Source: Paenibacillus artemisiicola
GTDB lineage: Bacteria; Bacillota; Bacilli; Paenibacillales; Paenibacillaceae
Assembly (NCBI RefSeq): GCF_017652985.1
Contig: NZ_JAGGDJ010000001.1
Span: 248,001 to 312,000 of the forward strand
Length of the DNA stretch: 64,000 nucleotides
Direction: 5' to 3'
The first letter of the stretch is position 1, and every line of letters starts with the position of its first letter. A model generated the notes under the pieces. That model saw nothing but the letters and a program-made list of their open reading frames with translations. It ran no database searches and had not been told where the DNA came from. Below, one piece after another: positions 25,401-34,237 of this stretch. A program made the translations under genes and the position numbers.

Positions 25401-25914
25401 CATCATCAACCGGGAGTTCGGGCTGGCCAAGAACGAGAATCCGCTGCAGGGCGCCTTCATCGTCGAAGAACTGACCGACCTGCTGGAGGAAGCGGTGCTG
25501 CTGGAGTTTCAGCGGATCCACGACCGCGGCGGCGTGCTCGGCGCGATGGAAACCGGCTACCAGCGGGGCAAAATCCAGGACGAATCGCTGCACTACGAGC
25601 ATAAGAAGCATTCCGGCGAGCTGCCCATCGTCGGCGTGAACACGTTCGTGAACCCGCGGCCGGAGCAGCGGCTGGACGACATGGAGCTGGCGCGTTCGAC
25701 GGAGGCGGAGAAGCGCGAGCAGATTCGCAACCTGGAAGCCTTCCGGGAGCGGAACCGGGATCGGAGCGGGGCGGCGCTGGCGAAGCTGAAGGAAACCGCG
25801 CGGAGCGGCGGCAACGTGTTCGAGGCGCTGATGGACGTCGTGCGCCATGCGTCCCTCGGGCAGATTACGGCCGCCTTGTACGAAGTCGGAGGGCAGTACC
25901 GGCGGAACATGTAG
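22492..25914 (+). CDS. icmF: fused isobutyryl-CoA mutase
   Basis: A 1140-residue adenosylcobalamin-dependent mutase that interconverts isobutyryl-CoA and n-butyryl-CoA (some members also isovaleryl/pivalyl-CoA). Order: B12-binding domain (residues about 12-145, with the lower ligand in [10 protein letters not shown], His24), a MeaB-like GTPase chaperone domain (P-loop [12 protein letters not shown] at 204-215), a linker, and the acyl-CoA mutase barrel. A low-complexity stretch at residues 430-449 comes from five 12-bp repeats ([12 protein letters not shown]) between GTPase and mutase domains. The next gene, 31 bases on, makes the cofactor. It probably serves branched-chain amino acid or fatty acid metabolism. 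Confidence 0.95.
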   Translation: MDTQGYRPANQVRFVTAAALFDGHDASINIMRRLLQASGVEVVHLGHNRSVQEVTAAAIQEDAQGIAVSSYQGGHVEYLTYMLDVLKAQGAGHIRVFAGGGGVILPSEIEALERYGIAKVFSPEDGRAMGLQGMIDYMVRACDRRTPRRAEADLRTLGTSDWGAVARLISLAEDKAGGAGLDGAEAETLARLHAEDLPPAPVLGITGTGGAGKSSLTDELVRRYLDAYPGRTIAVLSIDPTKRKSGGALLGDRIRMNAIQDPRAYMRSLATRGSGSEISEAIRDAIAVVKRAGYDFVIIETSGIGQGGAAVVDVCDAAMYVMTSDFGAASQLEKIDMIDYADVIVINKFERRGSADALRDVRKQFKRSRQAFNVPDGQLPVFGTIASQFDDPGTSRLFRRLMAIVEAKAGGSRASERQASETGDGPAATNAASNAASNEASNDASIVASNATTAAARDAASTAGAWEAGEPAARPGIIPAERSGYLNEIVQTVRRRRRFVDAQVAAARRIAQLRGAKEQLASDGGRHMDAEEAAAVAAKLGAMLAARETELDAESRKLLGEWPAIREAYRPDRQDRSGGGPAPAAEELAAESLSGTRIPRVSLPRFEDDGELLRWRLTENLPGHYPYTAGVFPFKRTSEDPKRQFAGEGTPERTNRRFHYLCRNDEAKRLSTAFDSVTLYGHDPSERPDIFGKIGNSGVNVCTLDDMRKLYAGFDLCHPSVSVSMTINGPAPAILAMFMNAAIAQQTDRFAAEHGREPDEAERAALQAATLRSVRGTVQADILKEDQGQNTCIFSTEFALKMMGDIQQYFIDRGVRHYYSVSISGYHIAEAGANPVTQLAFTLANGFTYVEYYLSRGMRIDDFAPNLSFFFSNGLDPEYSVMGRVARRIWATVMKEKYGANERSQKLKYHIQTSGRSLHAQEMDFNDIRTTLQALIAIYDNCNSLHTNAYDEAVTTPTESSVRRAMAIQLIINREFGLAKNENPLQGAFIVEELTDLLEEAVLLEFQRIHDRGGVLGAMETGYQRGKIQDESLHYEHKKHSGELPIVGVNTFVNPRPEQRLDDMELARSTEAEKREQIRNLEAFRERNRDRSGAALAKLKETARSGGNVFEALMDVVRHASLGQITAALYEVGGQYRRNM
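23779..23838 (+). repeat. five 12-bp repeats inside icmF
   Basis: Units of the form AAYGMMGCTTCG encode (N/I)xAS tetrapeptides in the interdomain linker of IcmF. The repeat keeps frame, so copy number can vary without breaking the protein. Confidence 0.8.
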
Positions 25915-25945
25915 CGCGAAGCGGAGGAAGAGGAGGAGGACCGGC

Positions 25946-26503
25946 ATGAAAATTTACACGAAGTCGGGCGACAAAGGCCAAACGAGCCTGGTGTCCGGCA
26001 AACGGGTATCGAAGCATTCATCGCGGGTTCAGGCGTACGGCACGGTCGACGAGGCGAATTCGATGATCGGCGTCGCCTTGTCCGCGCTCGAAGGGGGCGA
26101 TGCGTGGGAGACGTTCCGCGCCATGCTGCTCGAGGCGCAGGCGAAGCTGTTCCACGTCGGGGCGGAGCTGTCGACGCCGTCGCTGCTCAAGGTCGCGTGG
26201 CCGATCCGGGACGAGGACGTGGAACGGCTCGAGACGTACATCGACGGGATGGAGGCGGAGCTGCCGCCGCTGACGAACTTCATCCTGCCCGGCGGGCTTC
26301 CGTGCGGGGCGTCGCTGCACGCGGCGCGGACGGTCGTCCGCCGGGCGGAACGGCTGGCCGTCGAGGTGTGGCGGGAGGAGGATCTGAACCCGGTTGTCCT
26401 GAAGTATTTGAACCGGCTGTCCGATCTGCTGTTCGTGGCCGCCCGCTTCGCGAACCGCCGGCAAGGCGCGCCCGAGCCGGACCTGCCGCGTCCGTCCGGC
26501 TGA
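25946..26503 (+). CDS. cob(I)yrinic acid a,c-diamide adenosyltransferase, PduO type
   Basis: A 185-residue ATP:cob(I)alamin adenosyltransferase of the PduO/MMAB family. Landmarks are MKIYTKSGDKGQTSLVSG at the N-terminus (ATP loop), YGTVDEANSMIGVA, and the C-terminal helix VVLKYLNRLSDLLFVAAR. It transfers the 5'-deoxyadenosyl group of ATP to cobalamin and can hand the cofactor directly to mutases. The start is the ATG behind AGGAGGAGGA. It is the second gene of the icmF operon, a pairing that fits cofactor supply to the mutase. Confidence 0.94.
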   Translation: MKIYTKSGDKGQTSLVSGKRVSKHSSRVQAYGTVDEANSMIGVALSALEGGDAWETFRAMLLEAQAKLFHVGAELSTPSLLKVAWPIRDEDVERLETYIDGMEAELPPLTNFILPGGLPCGASLHAARTVVRRAERLAVEVWREEDLNPVVLKYLNRLSDLLFVAARFANRRQGAPEPDLPRPSG

Positions 26504-26613
26504 TTCCATGCGCCGGCTTGCAAGCGCCTCCGGCCGGTACGGCTTCCGCTGCATACCCCTCCGGAAACGGGGAGACGCTATGGTCAGCCGAACGCAAAGG
26601 AGGAGGAATCCGA

Positions 26614-26745
26614 ATGGAATCGACGAACGAATTCGTGAGCAAAGTGAAGAACGCGCAGGCGAAGCAGGAGAAAAACAAGGCGCATTACGGCAAAGGAACG
26701 CCTTCGCAAAACCTGTCGACCAAGCAGCATACGAACAATCCGTAA
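26614..26745 (+). CDS. small hydrophilic protein of unknown function
   Basis: A 43-residue polar, Lys/Asn/Gln-rich protein (MESTNEFVSKVKNAQ at its start) with a textbook AAAGGAGGAGG ribosome site. There is no membrane segment or cysteine. Its size and composition recall minor small acid-soluble spore proteins, but I do not recognise a family. It lies about 110 bases behind the adenosyltransferase gene and may have its own promoter. Confidence 0.6.
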   Translation: MESTNEFVSKVKNAQAKQEKNKAHYGKGTPSQNLSTKQHTNNP

Positions 26746-26934
26746 CGAACGCCGGGCTCATCCGCATGAGCCGCTTCGTCGCCAAGCCGCCGGTTAAGGC
26801 GCGGCCGCAAGGCGCAAGCGCGGAACCTGCCCCGCCCGGGTTCCATCGCCGGTCAAGTGGATGGTCCCCTAACCTTCCGATTGGCGGGTGCCAACGGCGT
26901 GCCGGTTTCTTATAATGAAACCGGGTGATGACGA

Positions 26935-27138
26935 ATGACGATTTTAATGATCTTGGTCGGCATCATCATGGCCGCGGGAGTCGTCGCGACGGTGATGATC
27001 GGGGAATCCAAAAGCAACAAGCAGGAAAATCCGGACTATTTTCGCAACACCGGCCGCAAGTGGATGAGTCTGACCGGCATCTATGCGATCGGGCTGGCGG
27101 TGGCGGCCATCTGTCTGATTATTTTCGTTGATCGATAA
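26935..27138 (+). CDS. small two-helix membrane protein
   Basis: A 67-residue protein with two hydrophobic helices (about residues 2-20 and 46-64) joined by a polar loop containing NPDYFRNTGRKW. The function is unknown. TATAAT at 26911-26916 may be its -10. The sequence ATTGGCGGGTGCC at 26880 upstream of it also occurs in the nitrilase intergenic region. A strong bidirectional terminator follows. Confidence 0.65.
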   Translation: MTILMILVGIIMAAGVVATVMIGESKSNKQENPDYFRNTGRKWMSLTGIYAIGLAVAAICLIIFVDR

Positions 27139-27150
27139 CGCAAGCAATCC

Positions 27151-27197
27151 GAACGCGAACAACCGCGGAGCCCCGTGCCCCGCGGTTGTTCGCGTTC
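27151..27197. terminator. bidirectional terminator
   Basis: An 18-bp stem (GAACGCGAACAACCGCGG and its complement) between the small membrane protein and the convergent MocR gene. There is no long T-run, so efficiency is uncertain. Confidence 0.7.
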
Positions 27198-27294
27198 CGG
27201 CGAATCCGCCTGGCGGCCGGCGTCCGTCCGCGAGGCAAGCGGGCGGTTCGCGGTTGCCCGCAACTGCCCGCATGCTCCCAAGCGCGCGGCGATA

Positions 27295-28746
27295 TTACGG
27301 GCCGCCCGGCCCGTGCTCCATCGCGCGCAGCGCCTCGGCGAACGCGGCGACGCCGGGACCGATGTCCTCCGCGCGCGGCCTCGCGTACGTGAACCGGACG
27401 TAGCCCGGCGCCGAGCCGTAGACGCTGCCGGGGACGAAGACCGTGCCTCGGCGAATCGCCTCGTCCAGCAGCTTGCCGTCCTGAACGGCGTGCCGAAGCC
27501 GGCACCACAGATGGAGACCGCCGCGCGGGACGGCGAATTCGACTTGATCGGGCAGCTCCTTGCGGAGCGCGTCGATCAGGAGATCGCGCTTGAACTGCAA
27601 CTCCGTCCGCAGCCGTTCCAGGTGAGGCCGGAAATACGGCGATTCCAGGAACCGCGCGACGATTCGCTGCGGGATGACGCTCAAGCCGAAGTCCATCTGC
27701 TGCCGGGCGTCCGCCAGCCGTTCGACGATGGCGTTCGGGGCGACCATCCAGCCGATGCGCAGGCCGGAGGCCGCGATCTTGGAGAAGGAGCCGATATAAA
27801 GGACGGAGCCGTCCGCGTCCATGGCTTTCAGCGGGTCCGGCGGCCGTTCCCCGAACGCGGTCAGGCTGAACGGATCGTCTTCCACGATCGGCAGCCCGAG
27901 ACCGCTGGCGGCTTCCAGCAGCTCCTTGCGGCGCTCCGCGCCGAGCACCGTGCCCGTCGGGTTTTGGTAGTTCGGGTTCAAAAACACCATTTTGACGCGA
28001 TGCTTCTTGCGCAGCGCGCGAATGTCGCCGGGCCGCGTCCCGTGCTCGTCCACGGGCAGCCGGAAGACGCGGAGGCCGGCCGACTGGAACATCGGCAGCG
28101 AGCGGCAGTAGGACGGATCCTCGACCGCGACGGCATCGCCCGGCGCCAGCAGGCATTGCGCGATCAGGAACAGCGACTGCTGGGAGCCGGACGTGATGAG
28201 CACCGAGGAGGCCGTCGTCCGGATGCCCCGGTACCGCGCGAGATAGGACGCGAGCGCCTCGCGGAGCGGCATGTGGCCCTGCGGATTGTCGTAGCCCAGG
28301 TAGGCGATGTCGTCCTGTTCCCGCAGCAACGCCGCGATCTCCGCGGCCGGCGCCAAATCCGCGGACAGCTCCCCGCTCGCGAAATCGATCAGGGAAGGGT
28401 GCCGCGACAGCGCCTCCCGGATGCGCCGCATGAGCGGCAGGTTCGGCAGGAAGCCGCCGTCTTCGGCGTAGCGGCTCCAGTTGGGCGTCTGCTTGGGCGC
28501 CGCGCCCCAGCCGCCGCGGCTGACGCGCGTGCCGCTGCCGGTGCGGCTCTCGACGATGCCCGCCGCGCGAAGCTCGCCGAACGCCAATACCACCGTGCTC
28601 CGATTGACGCCGAGCAGCTCCGCCAGCGACCGTTCGGACGGGAGCCTGGTGCCCGGCGGAAATTCGCCGGACGAGATGCGCCGCGCCAAGTCGTCGGCGA
28701 TTTGCGCGTAAAGCGGCTTATCGCTGCCGCGGTCGGGCTTCCACAT
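27295..28746 (-). CDS. MocR/GabR-type regulator (GntR HTH fused to aminotransferase fold)
   Basis: A 483-residue MocR-family regulator. Residues about 10-75 are a GntR winged helix (LYAQIADDLARRISSGEFPPGTRLPSER is its opening, split here only by helix ends). After a linker, residues from about 110 form a class I aminotransferase-like domain with the PLP lysine in IGSFSKIAASGLRIGW and the NPNYQNPTG motif. Such proteins use PLP to sense amino compounds. I place the start at the ATG behind GGAGG; longer in-frame starts lack ribosome sites. It is divergent from the nitrilase gene, its likely target. Confidence 0.9.
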   Translation of the reverse strand: MWKPDRGSDKPLYAQIADDLARRISSGEFPPGTRLPSERSLAELLGVNRSTVVLAFGELRAAGIVESRTGSGTRVSRGGWGAAPKQTPNWSRYAEDGGFLPNLPLMRRIREALSRHPSLIDFASGELSADLAPAAEIAALLREQDDIAYLGYDNPQGHMPLREALASYLARYRGIRTTASSVLITSGSQQSLFLIAQCLLAPGDAVAVEDPSYCRSLPMFQSAGLRVFRLPVDEHGTRPGDIRALRKKHRVKMVFLNPNYQNPTGTVLGAERRKELLEAASGLGLPIVEDDPFSLTAFGERPPDPLKAMDADGSVLYIGSFSKIAASGLRIGWMVAPNAIVERLADARQQMDFGLSVIPQRIVARFLESPYFRPHLERLRTELQFKRDLLIDALRKELPDQVEFAVPRGGLHLWCRLRHAVQDGKLLDEAIRRGTVFVPGSVYGSAPGYVRFTYARPRAEDIGPGVAAFAEALRAMEHGPGGP

Positions 28747-28888
28747 CGGTCGATCGCCTCCAGGTAAAGTTTGTTCGAGATTCGTATTCATCATACCATG
28801 GCCCGCGCGCGCCGCGTCATCCGAATGGCGCCCGAAGGCGCCGATTGTTTTACCATCCCGTGAACATGGCCGGTCCGCCGCCGCCGAA

Positions 28889-28960
28889 ATTGGCGGGTGC
28901 CCGCAGGCCGCGGGCGAACCGAAGCAATTGGCGGGCGTGAAGCGGCCGGTCATTGGCGGG
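28889..28960. promoter_or_regulatory. three ATTGGCGGG direct repeats in the MocR-nitrilase spacer
   Basis: ATTGGCGGG occurs at 28889, 28927 and 28952 in the same orientation. MocR regulators such as GabR bind direct repeats, so this is a candidate operator. A fourth copy lies at 26880. The rest of the 379-base spacer shows nothing else. Confidence 0.45.
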
Positions 28961-29125
28961 TTCCATTCGCGGCCGGGACGGTTATGCTGGTACCGACGGC
29001 TTGCGAGGCCGCCGCGCAGCCATGCATCGGCGCGGACTCGCCCGGATCGAAGCGCAGCCGATTCAAAAAGATATGCCGATCGCATGCCGCCAGGAGACGG
29101 ACGTCGGCACCAAGGAGGAATCGCC

Positions 29126-30079
29126 ATGAAGGCACGACGCGTGACGGTCGCGGTCGCGCAGGCCGCGCCGGTCTTGTTCGAGACGGCGTCCGCGCTGGAC
29201 AAAGCCGCGGGCTTGGCTAGGGAAGCAGCTAGGCAGGGAGCGGAGCTGCTCGTGTTCCCGGAGACGTACCTGACGGGTTATCCGCGCGGATTGGATTTCG
29301 GCGCGCGCATCGGCAGCCGCACGGATGCGGGCCGGCGCGACTGGGAGCGCTGCTGGGCGAGCGCCGTGGACGTGCCCGGCCCCGAGACGGCGGCGCTGGG
29401 CGAGCTGGCGGCGGAGCACGGCTTGACCCTCGTCGTCGGCGTGACGGAACGCGACGCGGCGTACAGCCGGGGCACCTTGTACAATACGATCGTCTATATC
29501 GGTCCGGACGGGGGGCTGCTGGGCAAGCACCGCAAGCTCGTGCCGACCGGCACGGAACGGCTGCTGTGGGGGCAAGGGGACGGCAGCACGCTGACGGTCG
29601 TCGACAGCCCGATCGGCCGCATCGGCGGGCTGATCTGCTGGGAGAACTACATGCCGCTCGCCCGCATGGCGATGTACGGCCAGGGCATCGAGCTGTACGC
29701 GGCGCCGACGGCGGACGCGCGCGATTCGTGGCAGGCGACGATCCGGCACATCGCCTGCGAGGGCCGCTGCTTCGTGCTGGCCGCCAATCAATTCGCGACG
29801 AAGGCCTCGTATCCCGCGGACTTGCTCGATCGCGCCGGGCTGCGGGACGATCCGGACGTCCTGTGCCGCGGCGGCAGCGCGATCGTCGGGCCGCTCGGCG
29901 ATTACGTCGCCGGGCCTTTGTACGACCGGGAAGGGCTGCTCGTCGCCGAGCTGGATCTCGGGGAGGTCGTGCGGGGCCGATTCGATTTCGACGTTGCCGG
30001 GCATTACGGCCGGCCCGATATTTTCCGGCTGACCGTCGACCGCCGGGAACAGGCGAACGTACACGCGATCGCGGAGTGA
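29126..30079 (+). CDS. nitrilase (carbon-nitrogen hydrolase family)
   Basis: A 317-residue nitrilase-superfamily enzyme. The catalytic triad is visible: Glu46 in FPETYLTGYP, Lys137 in KHRKLVPT, and Cys171 in GGLICWENYMPL. The CWENY context and the PTADARDSW segment that follows are those of branch-1 true nitrilases, which hydrolyse nitriles to the acid and ammonia. The start is the ATG behind AAGGAGG. It is divergent from a MocR regulator, suggesting control by an amino compound. The natural nitrile is unknown. Confidence 0.92.
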   Translation: MKARRVTVAVAQAAPVLFETASALDKAAGLAREAARQGAELLVFPETYLTGYPRGLDFGARIGSRTDAGRRDWERCWASAVDVPGPETAALGELAAEHGLTLVVGVTERDAAYSRGTLYNTIVYIGPDGGLLGKHRKLVPTGTERLLWGQGDGSTLTVVDSPIGRIGGLICWENYMPLARMAMYGQGIELYAAPTADARDSWQATIRHIACEGRCFVLAANQFATKASYPADLLDRAGLRDDPDVLCRGGSAIVGPLGDYVAGPLYDREGLLVAELDLGEVVRGRFDFDVAGHYGRPDIFRLTVDRREQANVHAIAE

Positions 30080-30354
30080 GCGGGACTTGAGCAGCCTTGT
30101 ATTGCTTTGTACCGCCGTCCATGGAGCGGCGGTTTCCCGAAGTTTGGCGGCGCCGCAGCGGGAAGCCGCGCCGCAGCTGGCGGTTCGCCGCGTCCGATTT
30201 GGGTGTAAGTGTAAGTGACGTCCGTTTACGGGTCTATCCTATACGCTGCATAACCGGCTAACCTTCATTCCACGTTTTGCCGGTCGTTAGCGGTCGGCCT
30301 GTAACGGGAGACGTCGCACCGAGTCCAATCGACGAAAGCGAGGCGGCATGCAGG

Positions 30355-31251
30355 ATGGAGAAACGGCAGTACGGCAGAACCGATATGAACGTGAGCATAC
30401 TCGGCTTCGGCGGCGCGGAGATCGGGTTCGAAGGCATCAACGCCGAACAGGCGGACAGGCTGCTCGGCAGCGCGCTCGACGCGGGTCTGAACGTCGTCGA
30501 CACGGCGGAATGCTACGCGACGAGCGAGGAACTGATCGGCCGGACGATCGCGCGCCGGCGGGGAGAGTACTATCTGTTCACCAAATGCGGCCACGCGTCC
30601 GGCTTCGACCTGCCCGACTGGGATCCGGCGATGCTGGAGGCCAGCATCGACCGCAGCCTGAAGCGGCTGCGGACGGATTACGTCGACGTCGTGCACCTGC
30701 ACAGCTGCTCCGAGGAGCTGCTGCGCCAAGGCGACGTCATCGACGTGCTGAAACGGGCGAAGGAAAAGGGCAAGACGCGCTACATCGGCTACAGCGGCGA
30801 TCATAAAGCCGCGCTGTACGCGGTTCAATGCGGCGCCTTCGACTCGCTTGAGACGTCCGTCAACATCGCCGACCAGGAGGCGATCGCGCTGACGATTCCG
30901 GAGGCGCGGCGGCGCGGCATCGGCGTCGTCGCCAAGCGTCCGATCGCGAACGCGGCCTGGAAGAGCGGCGGCAAGCCGGAATCCGCGTACCACCATGCGT
31001 ACTGGGACCGGCTGCAGGCGCTCGGCTATGATTTCCTGCGCGGCGATCTGAGCGAATCGATCGGCGCGGCGCTGCGTTTCACGCTGTCCGTGCCGGGCGT
31101 GCACGCCGCCATCGTCGGCACGGCGAAGCCGAACCGCTGGGCTGAGAACGCCCGCTTGCTGGAGCAGGGCTTGCTGCCGGCGGAGGAGTACGAGGCGATC
31201 CGCGCGCAGTGGAAGGCGAAGGCGCAAGCCGACTGGACCGGTCAGGGCTGA
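30355..31251 (+). CDS. aldo/keto reductase
   Basis: A 298-residue NADPH-dependent aldo/keto reductase. The conserved Asp and Tyr lie in VVDTAECYATSEELIG, the Lys in LFTKCGHASG, and the His in DVVHLHSCS. The C-terminal cofactor segment IVGTAKPNRWAENARLL is typical. The start is the ATG giving MEKRQYGRTDMNVS; an in-frame ATG 78 bases upstream has no ribosome site. The gene is monocistronic and ends in a terminator. The substrate is unknown. Confidence 0.9.
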   Translation: MEKRQYGRTDMNVSILGFGGAEIGFEGINAEQADRLLGSALDAGLNVVDTAECYATSEELIGRTIARRRGEYYLFTKCGHASGFDLPDWDPAMLEASIDRSLKRLRTDYVDVVHLHSCSEELLRQGDVIDVLKRAKEKGKTRYIGYSGDHKAALYAVQCGAFDSLETSVNIADQEAIALTIPEARRRGIGVVAKRPIANAAWKSGGKPESAYHHAYWDRLQALGYDFLRGDLSESIGAALRFTLSVPGVHAAIVGTAKPNRWAENARLLEQGLLPAEEYEAIRAQWKAKAQADWTGQG

Positions 31252-31294
31252 GCGATCGGAAATCGGCGAGCGCGATGCGAGAAGGGAACACGTT

Positions 31295-31322
31295 AAAGGC
31301 GGCCGCAGGGGCCGCCTTTTTC
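31295..31322. terminator. terminator between aldo/keto reductase and ChrA genes
   Basis: A 10-bp stem AAAGGCGGCC / GGCCGCCTTT followed by TTTC; it can serve both convergent genes. Confidence 0.85.
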
Positions 31323-31355
31323 GTAGGAAGATTCGCGCTTTAGAAGATTCGCGCT

Positions 31356-32540
31356 TTAGAGGTATGGCAGCGCCAAGCCGCCGAGGGCCGACGCCGCGAC
31401 GACGAGCCACGGGGGCAGCTTCCAGACGGTGAGCAGCCCGAACGCGATCAAAGCCAGGCCGAAGTCGGACGGCGCGCGCACGGCGCTCGTCCAGACGGGA
31501 TCGTAGAGCGCCGCGGCGAGGATGCCGACGACGCCGGCGTTGACGCCCGCGAGCGCCGAGCGGAAAGCCGGCTTCGCGCGGATGACGTGCCAGAACGGGA
31601 GCGCGCCCGCGACGAGCAAGTACGCCGGCAGGAAGATCGCGGCGACCGCGAGCAGGCCGCCCGCGATGCCGTTCGGTGCCGGCCCGGACGCGAAGCCGAG
31701 GTACGCGGCCAGCGTGAACAACGGACCGGGCACGGCCTGCGCCGCGCCGTAGCCGGCAAGGAATTGGCCGTCGGTCATCCAGCCCGGCGGCACGACGCTC
31801 TGCTGCAGCAGCGGCAGCACGACGTGGCCGCCGCCGAAGACGAGGGCGCCCGCGCGATAGAAGCCGTCGGCCAGCGCGATCGCGTGGTTCGGCACGGCGG
31901 CGCGAAGCAGCGGCAGCGCCAGGAGCAGCGCGCCGAACGCCGCGAGGAACCACGCGCCCGTCCGGCGGCCGATCGGGGACGGCAGGATTTCGGCCGCCCC
32001 GGCGTTGTCCGCGCGCAGGCAGCGCCAGCCGAGCAGCCCCGCAGCCGCGATGATGCCCGCTTGGACGAAGGGCGAGGGAACGAGCAGCGCCGCGACGGCG
32101 GAGGCGATCGCGATGGCGGCCGTCGTCTTGCCGTTCGCCAGCTTCGCGGCCATGCCCCAGACGGCCTGCGCGACGACGGCGACCGCGGCGATCATGAGTC
32201 CGTGCAGCCAGCCCGCGTCGCGGACGTCCACGCCATGCAGCGCGTAGGCGAAAGCCATCAGCAGGACCACGGACGGCAGCGTAAAGCCGACCCAGGCGAG
32301 CAGCCCGCCGAGCAGGCCCGCCCGCCCGATGCCGATCGCGATGCCCACCTGGCTGCTCGCCGGCCCGGGCAGGAATTGGCAGAGCGCGACGACGTCCGCA
32401 TAGCTCTCCTCCGTCAGCCACTTCCGCCGTTTCACGTATTCCTCGCGAAAATACCCCAAGTGCGCGATCGGCCCCCCGAACGACGTCAGCCCGAGACGCA
32501 AGGAAACCCGTAAGACTTCCAGCAATCGATTCACATTCAT
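31356..32540 (-). CDS. chrA: chromate transporter, ChrA family
   Basis: A 394-residue long-chain CHR protein with two homologous halves. The first half has LTSFGGPIAHLGYFREEYV and FLPGPASSQ, and the second half has LVFGGGHVVLPLLQQSVV and AVPGPLFTLAAYLG; these are the paired CHR-domain signatures. It is an inner-membrane exporter of chromate. Whether this paralogue truly exports chromate is not shown by sequence. The start is the ATG behind GGGAGGAG; an in-frame ATG 51 bases upstream is less likely. Confidence 0.92.
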   Translation of the reverse strand: MNVNRLLEVLRVSLRLGLTSFGGPIAHLGYFREEYVKRRKWLTEESYADVVALCQFLPGPASSQVGIAIGIGRAGLLGGLLAWVGFTLPSVVLLMAFAYALHGVDVRDAGWLHGLMIAAVAVVAQAVWGMAAKLANGKTTAAIAIASAVAALLVPSPFVQAGIIAAAGLLGWRCLRADNAGAAEILPSPIGRRTGAWFLAAFGALLLALPLLRAAVPNHAIALADGFYRAGALVFGGGHVVLPLLQQSVVPPGWMTDGQFLAGYGAAQAVPGPLFTLAAYLGFASGPAPNGIAGGLLAVAAIFLPAYLLVAGALPFWHVIRAKPAFRSALAGVNAGVVGILAAALYDPVWTSAVRAPSDFGLALIAFGLLTVWKLPPWLVVAASALGGLALPYL

Positions 32541-32763
32541 GTCTCCTCCCGCGCGGATGCGCGCAAACTCAGCCTTGATTATGGCAAGCATTTGTCATTC
32601 CCGTGTTAAGGGGACGGAATTTCCGAGAATCTTATAAGGGGAACGCGATTCGAACATACCTCGGTGCCGCGGAGGGCAACCTAGAGGTTGACGATACGCC
32701 AAGAAGGCCGCTTCCGTTTCGCCGGGACGCGGCACGGATGTCCGGGGAAGGGAGGAGAGCGCC

Positions 32764-34074
32764 GTGGGCGCGTTAAGCGATTTTTTGAGCCGGCTGTTGG
32801 AAACGTACGGCTATATCGTGCTGTTCCTGTCCTTATTCTTTGAAATGCTGGCGCTGCCGCTGCCGGGCGAGCTGCTGATGACTTATACGGGCCTGATCGT
32901 CTACGAAGGCCATTTGCATTGGCTGTTCAGCGTGCTCGCGGGCGGCGCCGGCGCTTCGCTCGGCATGACGGCTTCCTACTGGATCGGGTACCGGCTCGGG
33001 AATCCGTTCTTCGAGAAATACGGCGCTCGGTTCCACTTCGGACCGGATAAATTCAATCGGCTGTCCGGCTGGTTCGGGCGGTACGGCAACAAGCTGCTGC
33101 TGATCGCCTATTTCATTCCGGGGGTGCGCCACCTGACCGGCTACTTCTCGGGCACGACGAGACTGCCGTTCCGCAAGTACGCGGCGTACTCGTACGCGGG
33201 CGCGTTCCTCTGGGTGTTCGTCTTCATTACGCTCGGCATGGTGCTCGGTCCGAAGTGGGAGCAGTATCATCACCGGATTAACGCGTACCTGGTCGTTTTC
33301 GGCGTCGTTTCCGTCTGCGCGTACGGCGCCTATGCGCTGATCAAACGAAACCGCGCGCGGTATTACGCGCTCGCCAAGTCGTGGGTGGAACGCGCCGCGC
33401 GCCGGTACCGGTCCCTCGGAACGGTGCGCTTGCTTATCCTGGCGGCGGGCGCGTCGTTCCTGGGCTGCTTCTCGGTCATGATCGGCCTGATTCAGGACTT
33501 CCTGGCGCACGAATTCGCGCAGTTCGACGAAGTCGTCCTCTACCTCGTCGGACGCCTGTTCGGCCCGGAGTGGCACGCGCCGCTGACGCGCTTCGCCGCG
33601 CTCGGCGCCATGCCGGCGCTCGTCGCGGCGATCCTGCCGACGCTGCTCTGGATCCGGTTCCGCAGCCGGAATCGGCTGCTCGAGCTGGCTTTCTGCCTCG
33701 CGGTCGCCGCCGGCGGCGAAGGGCTCGAGGAAGGACTGCGGCAGCTGTTCCATCGGATCGGGCCGACCGGCGGCGCGCTGACGTTTCCGAGCGAGCAGAC
33801 GTTCATGGCGCTGACCGTATACGGCTTCTCGGCTTATTTGATCGTGCGCCATCGCGGCCAACCGAAGCATCGCGTGCTGGCCGCCGCGGCGGTGACCGGA
33901 TTATGCTGCTTGACCGGAGTCGGCATGGTCGCGCTCCGGCTGAACTATCCCTGCGACGCCGCGGCCGGCTTCGCGTTCGGCGGCATGTGGCTGTCGATGA
34001 ACGTCGCGCTCATGGAAGGCTTCCGCTACACGGCGGCGGGCGCGCTTCGGCCGAGGGCCAAGGTCGACGCTTGA
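32764..34074 (+). CDS. DedA-family / PAP2-like fusion membrane protein
   Basis: A 436-residue protein starting at GTG behind GGGAGGAG. Residues 1 to about 200 form a DedA (VTT) domain with EMLALPLPGELLM and the GYFSGTTRLPFRKYAAYSYAG motif. Residues about 220-420 resemble a PAP2 phosphatase, but all three signatures are degraded: LRQLFHRIGP for the KxxxxxxRP motif, FPSEQTF in place of PSGH, and LNYPCD where HYPSD is expected. The catalytic histidines are therefore missing. DedA domains flip phospholipids or undecaprenyl phosphate; the second half may now bind lipid rather than cut it. Confidence 0.82.
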   Translation: MGALSDFLSRLLETYGYIVLFLSLFFEMLALPLPGELLMTYTGLIVYEGHLHWLFSVLAGGAGASLGMTASYWIGYRLGNPFFEKYGARFHFGPDKFNRLSGWFGRYGNKLLLIAYFIPGVRHLTGYFSGTTRLPFRKYAAYSYAGAFLWVFVFITLGMVLGPKWEQYHHRINAYLVVFGVVSVCAYGAYALIKRNRARYYALAKSWVERAARRYRSLGTVRLLILAAGASFLGCFSVMIGLIQDFLAHEFAQFDEVVLYLVGRLFGPEWHAPLTRFAALGAMPALVAAILPTLLWIRFRSRNRLLELAFCLAVAAGGEGLEEGLRQLFHRIGPTGGALTFPSEQTFMALTVYGFSAYLIVRHRGQPKHRVLAAAAVTGLCCLTGVGMVALRLNYPCDAAAGFAFGGMWLSMNVALMEGFRYTAAGALRPRAKVDA

Positions 34075-34088
34075 ACGAGGCGCGTTAA

Positions 34089-34138
34089 CGAACAAGCCGC
34101 CGCGGGTTCCGGTCTAGGAACCCGCGGCGGCTTGTTCG
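34089..34138. terminator. long bidirectional terminator hairpin
   Basis: A perfect 22-bp stem (34089-34110 with 34117-34138) around GGTCTA, between convergent genes. There is no clear T-run. Confidence 0.75.
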
Positions 34139-34237
34139 GCATGCTGTACGGCTAGCGGTTCTTCGCACTGCCGCATTCCGTCCGGGTGCACCGCATCGGC
34201 CTCTCCGGGCTCGCCGCAACCGGGCAGTCGGCGCCGC

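Noticed and set aside
22465..25947. Very long antisense frame opposite icmF
   Set aside because: It mirrors the GC-rich codon bias of the sense gene, is Arg-rich, and has no family likeness.
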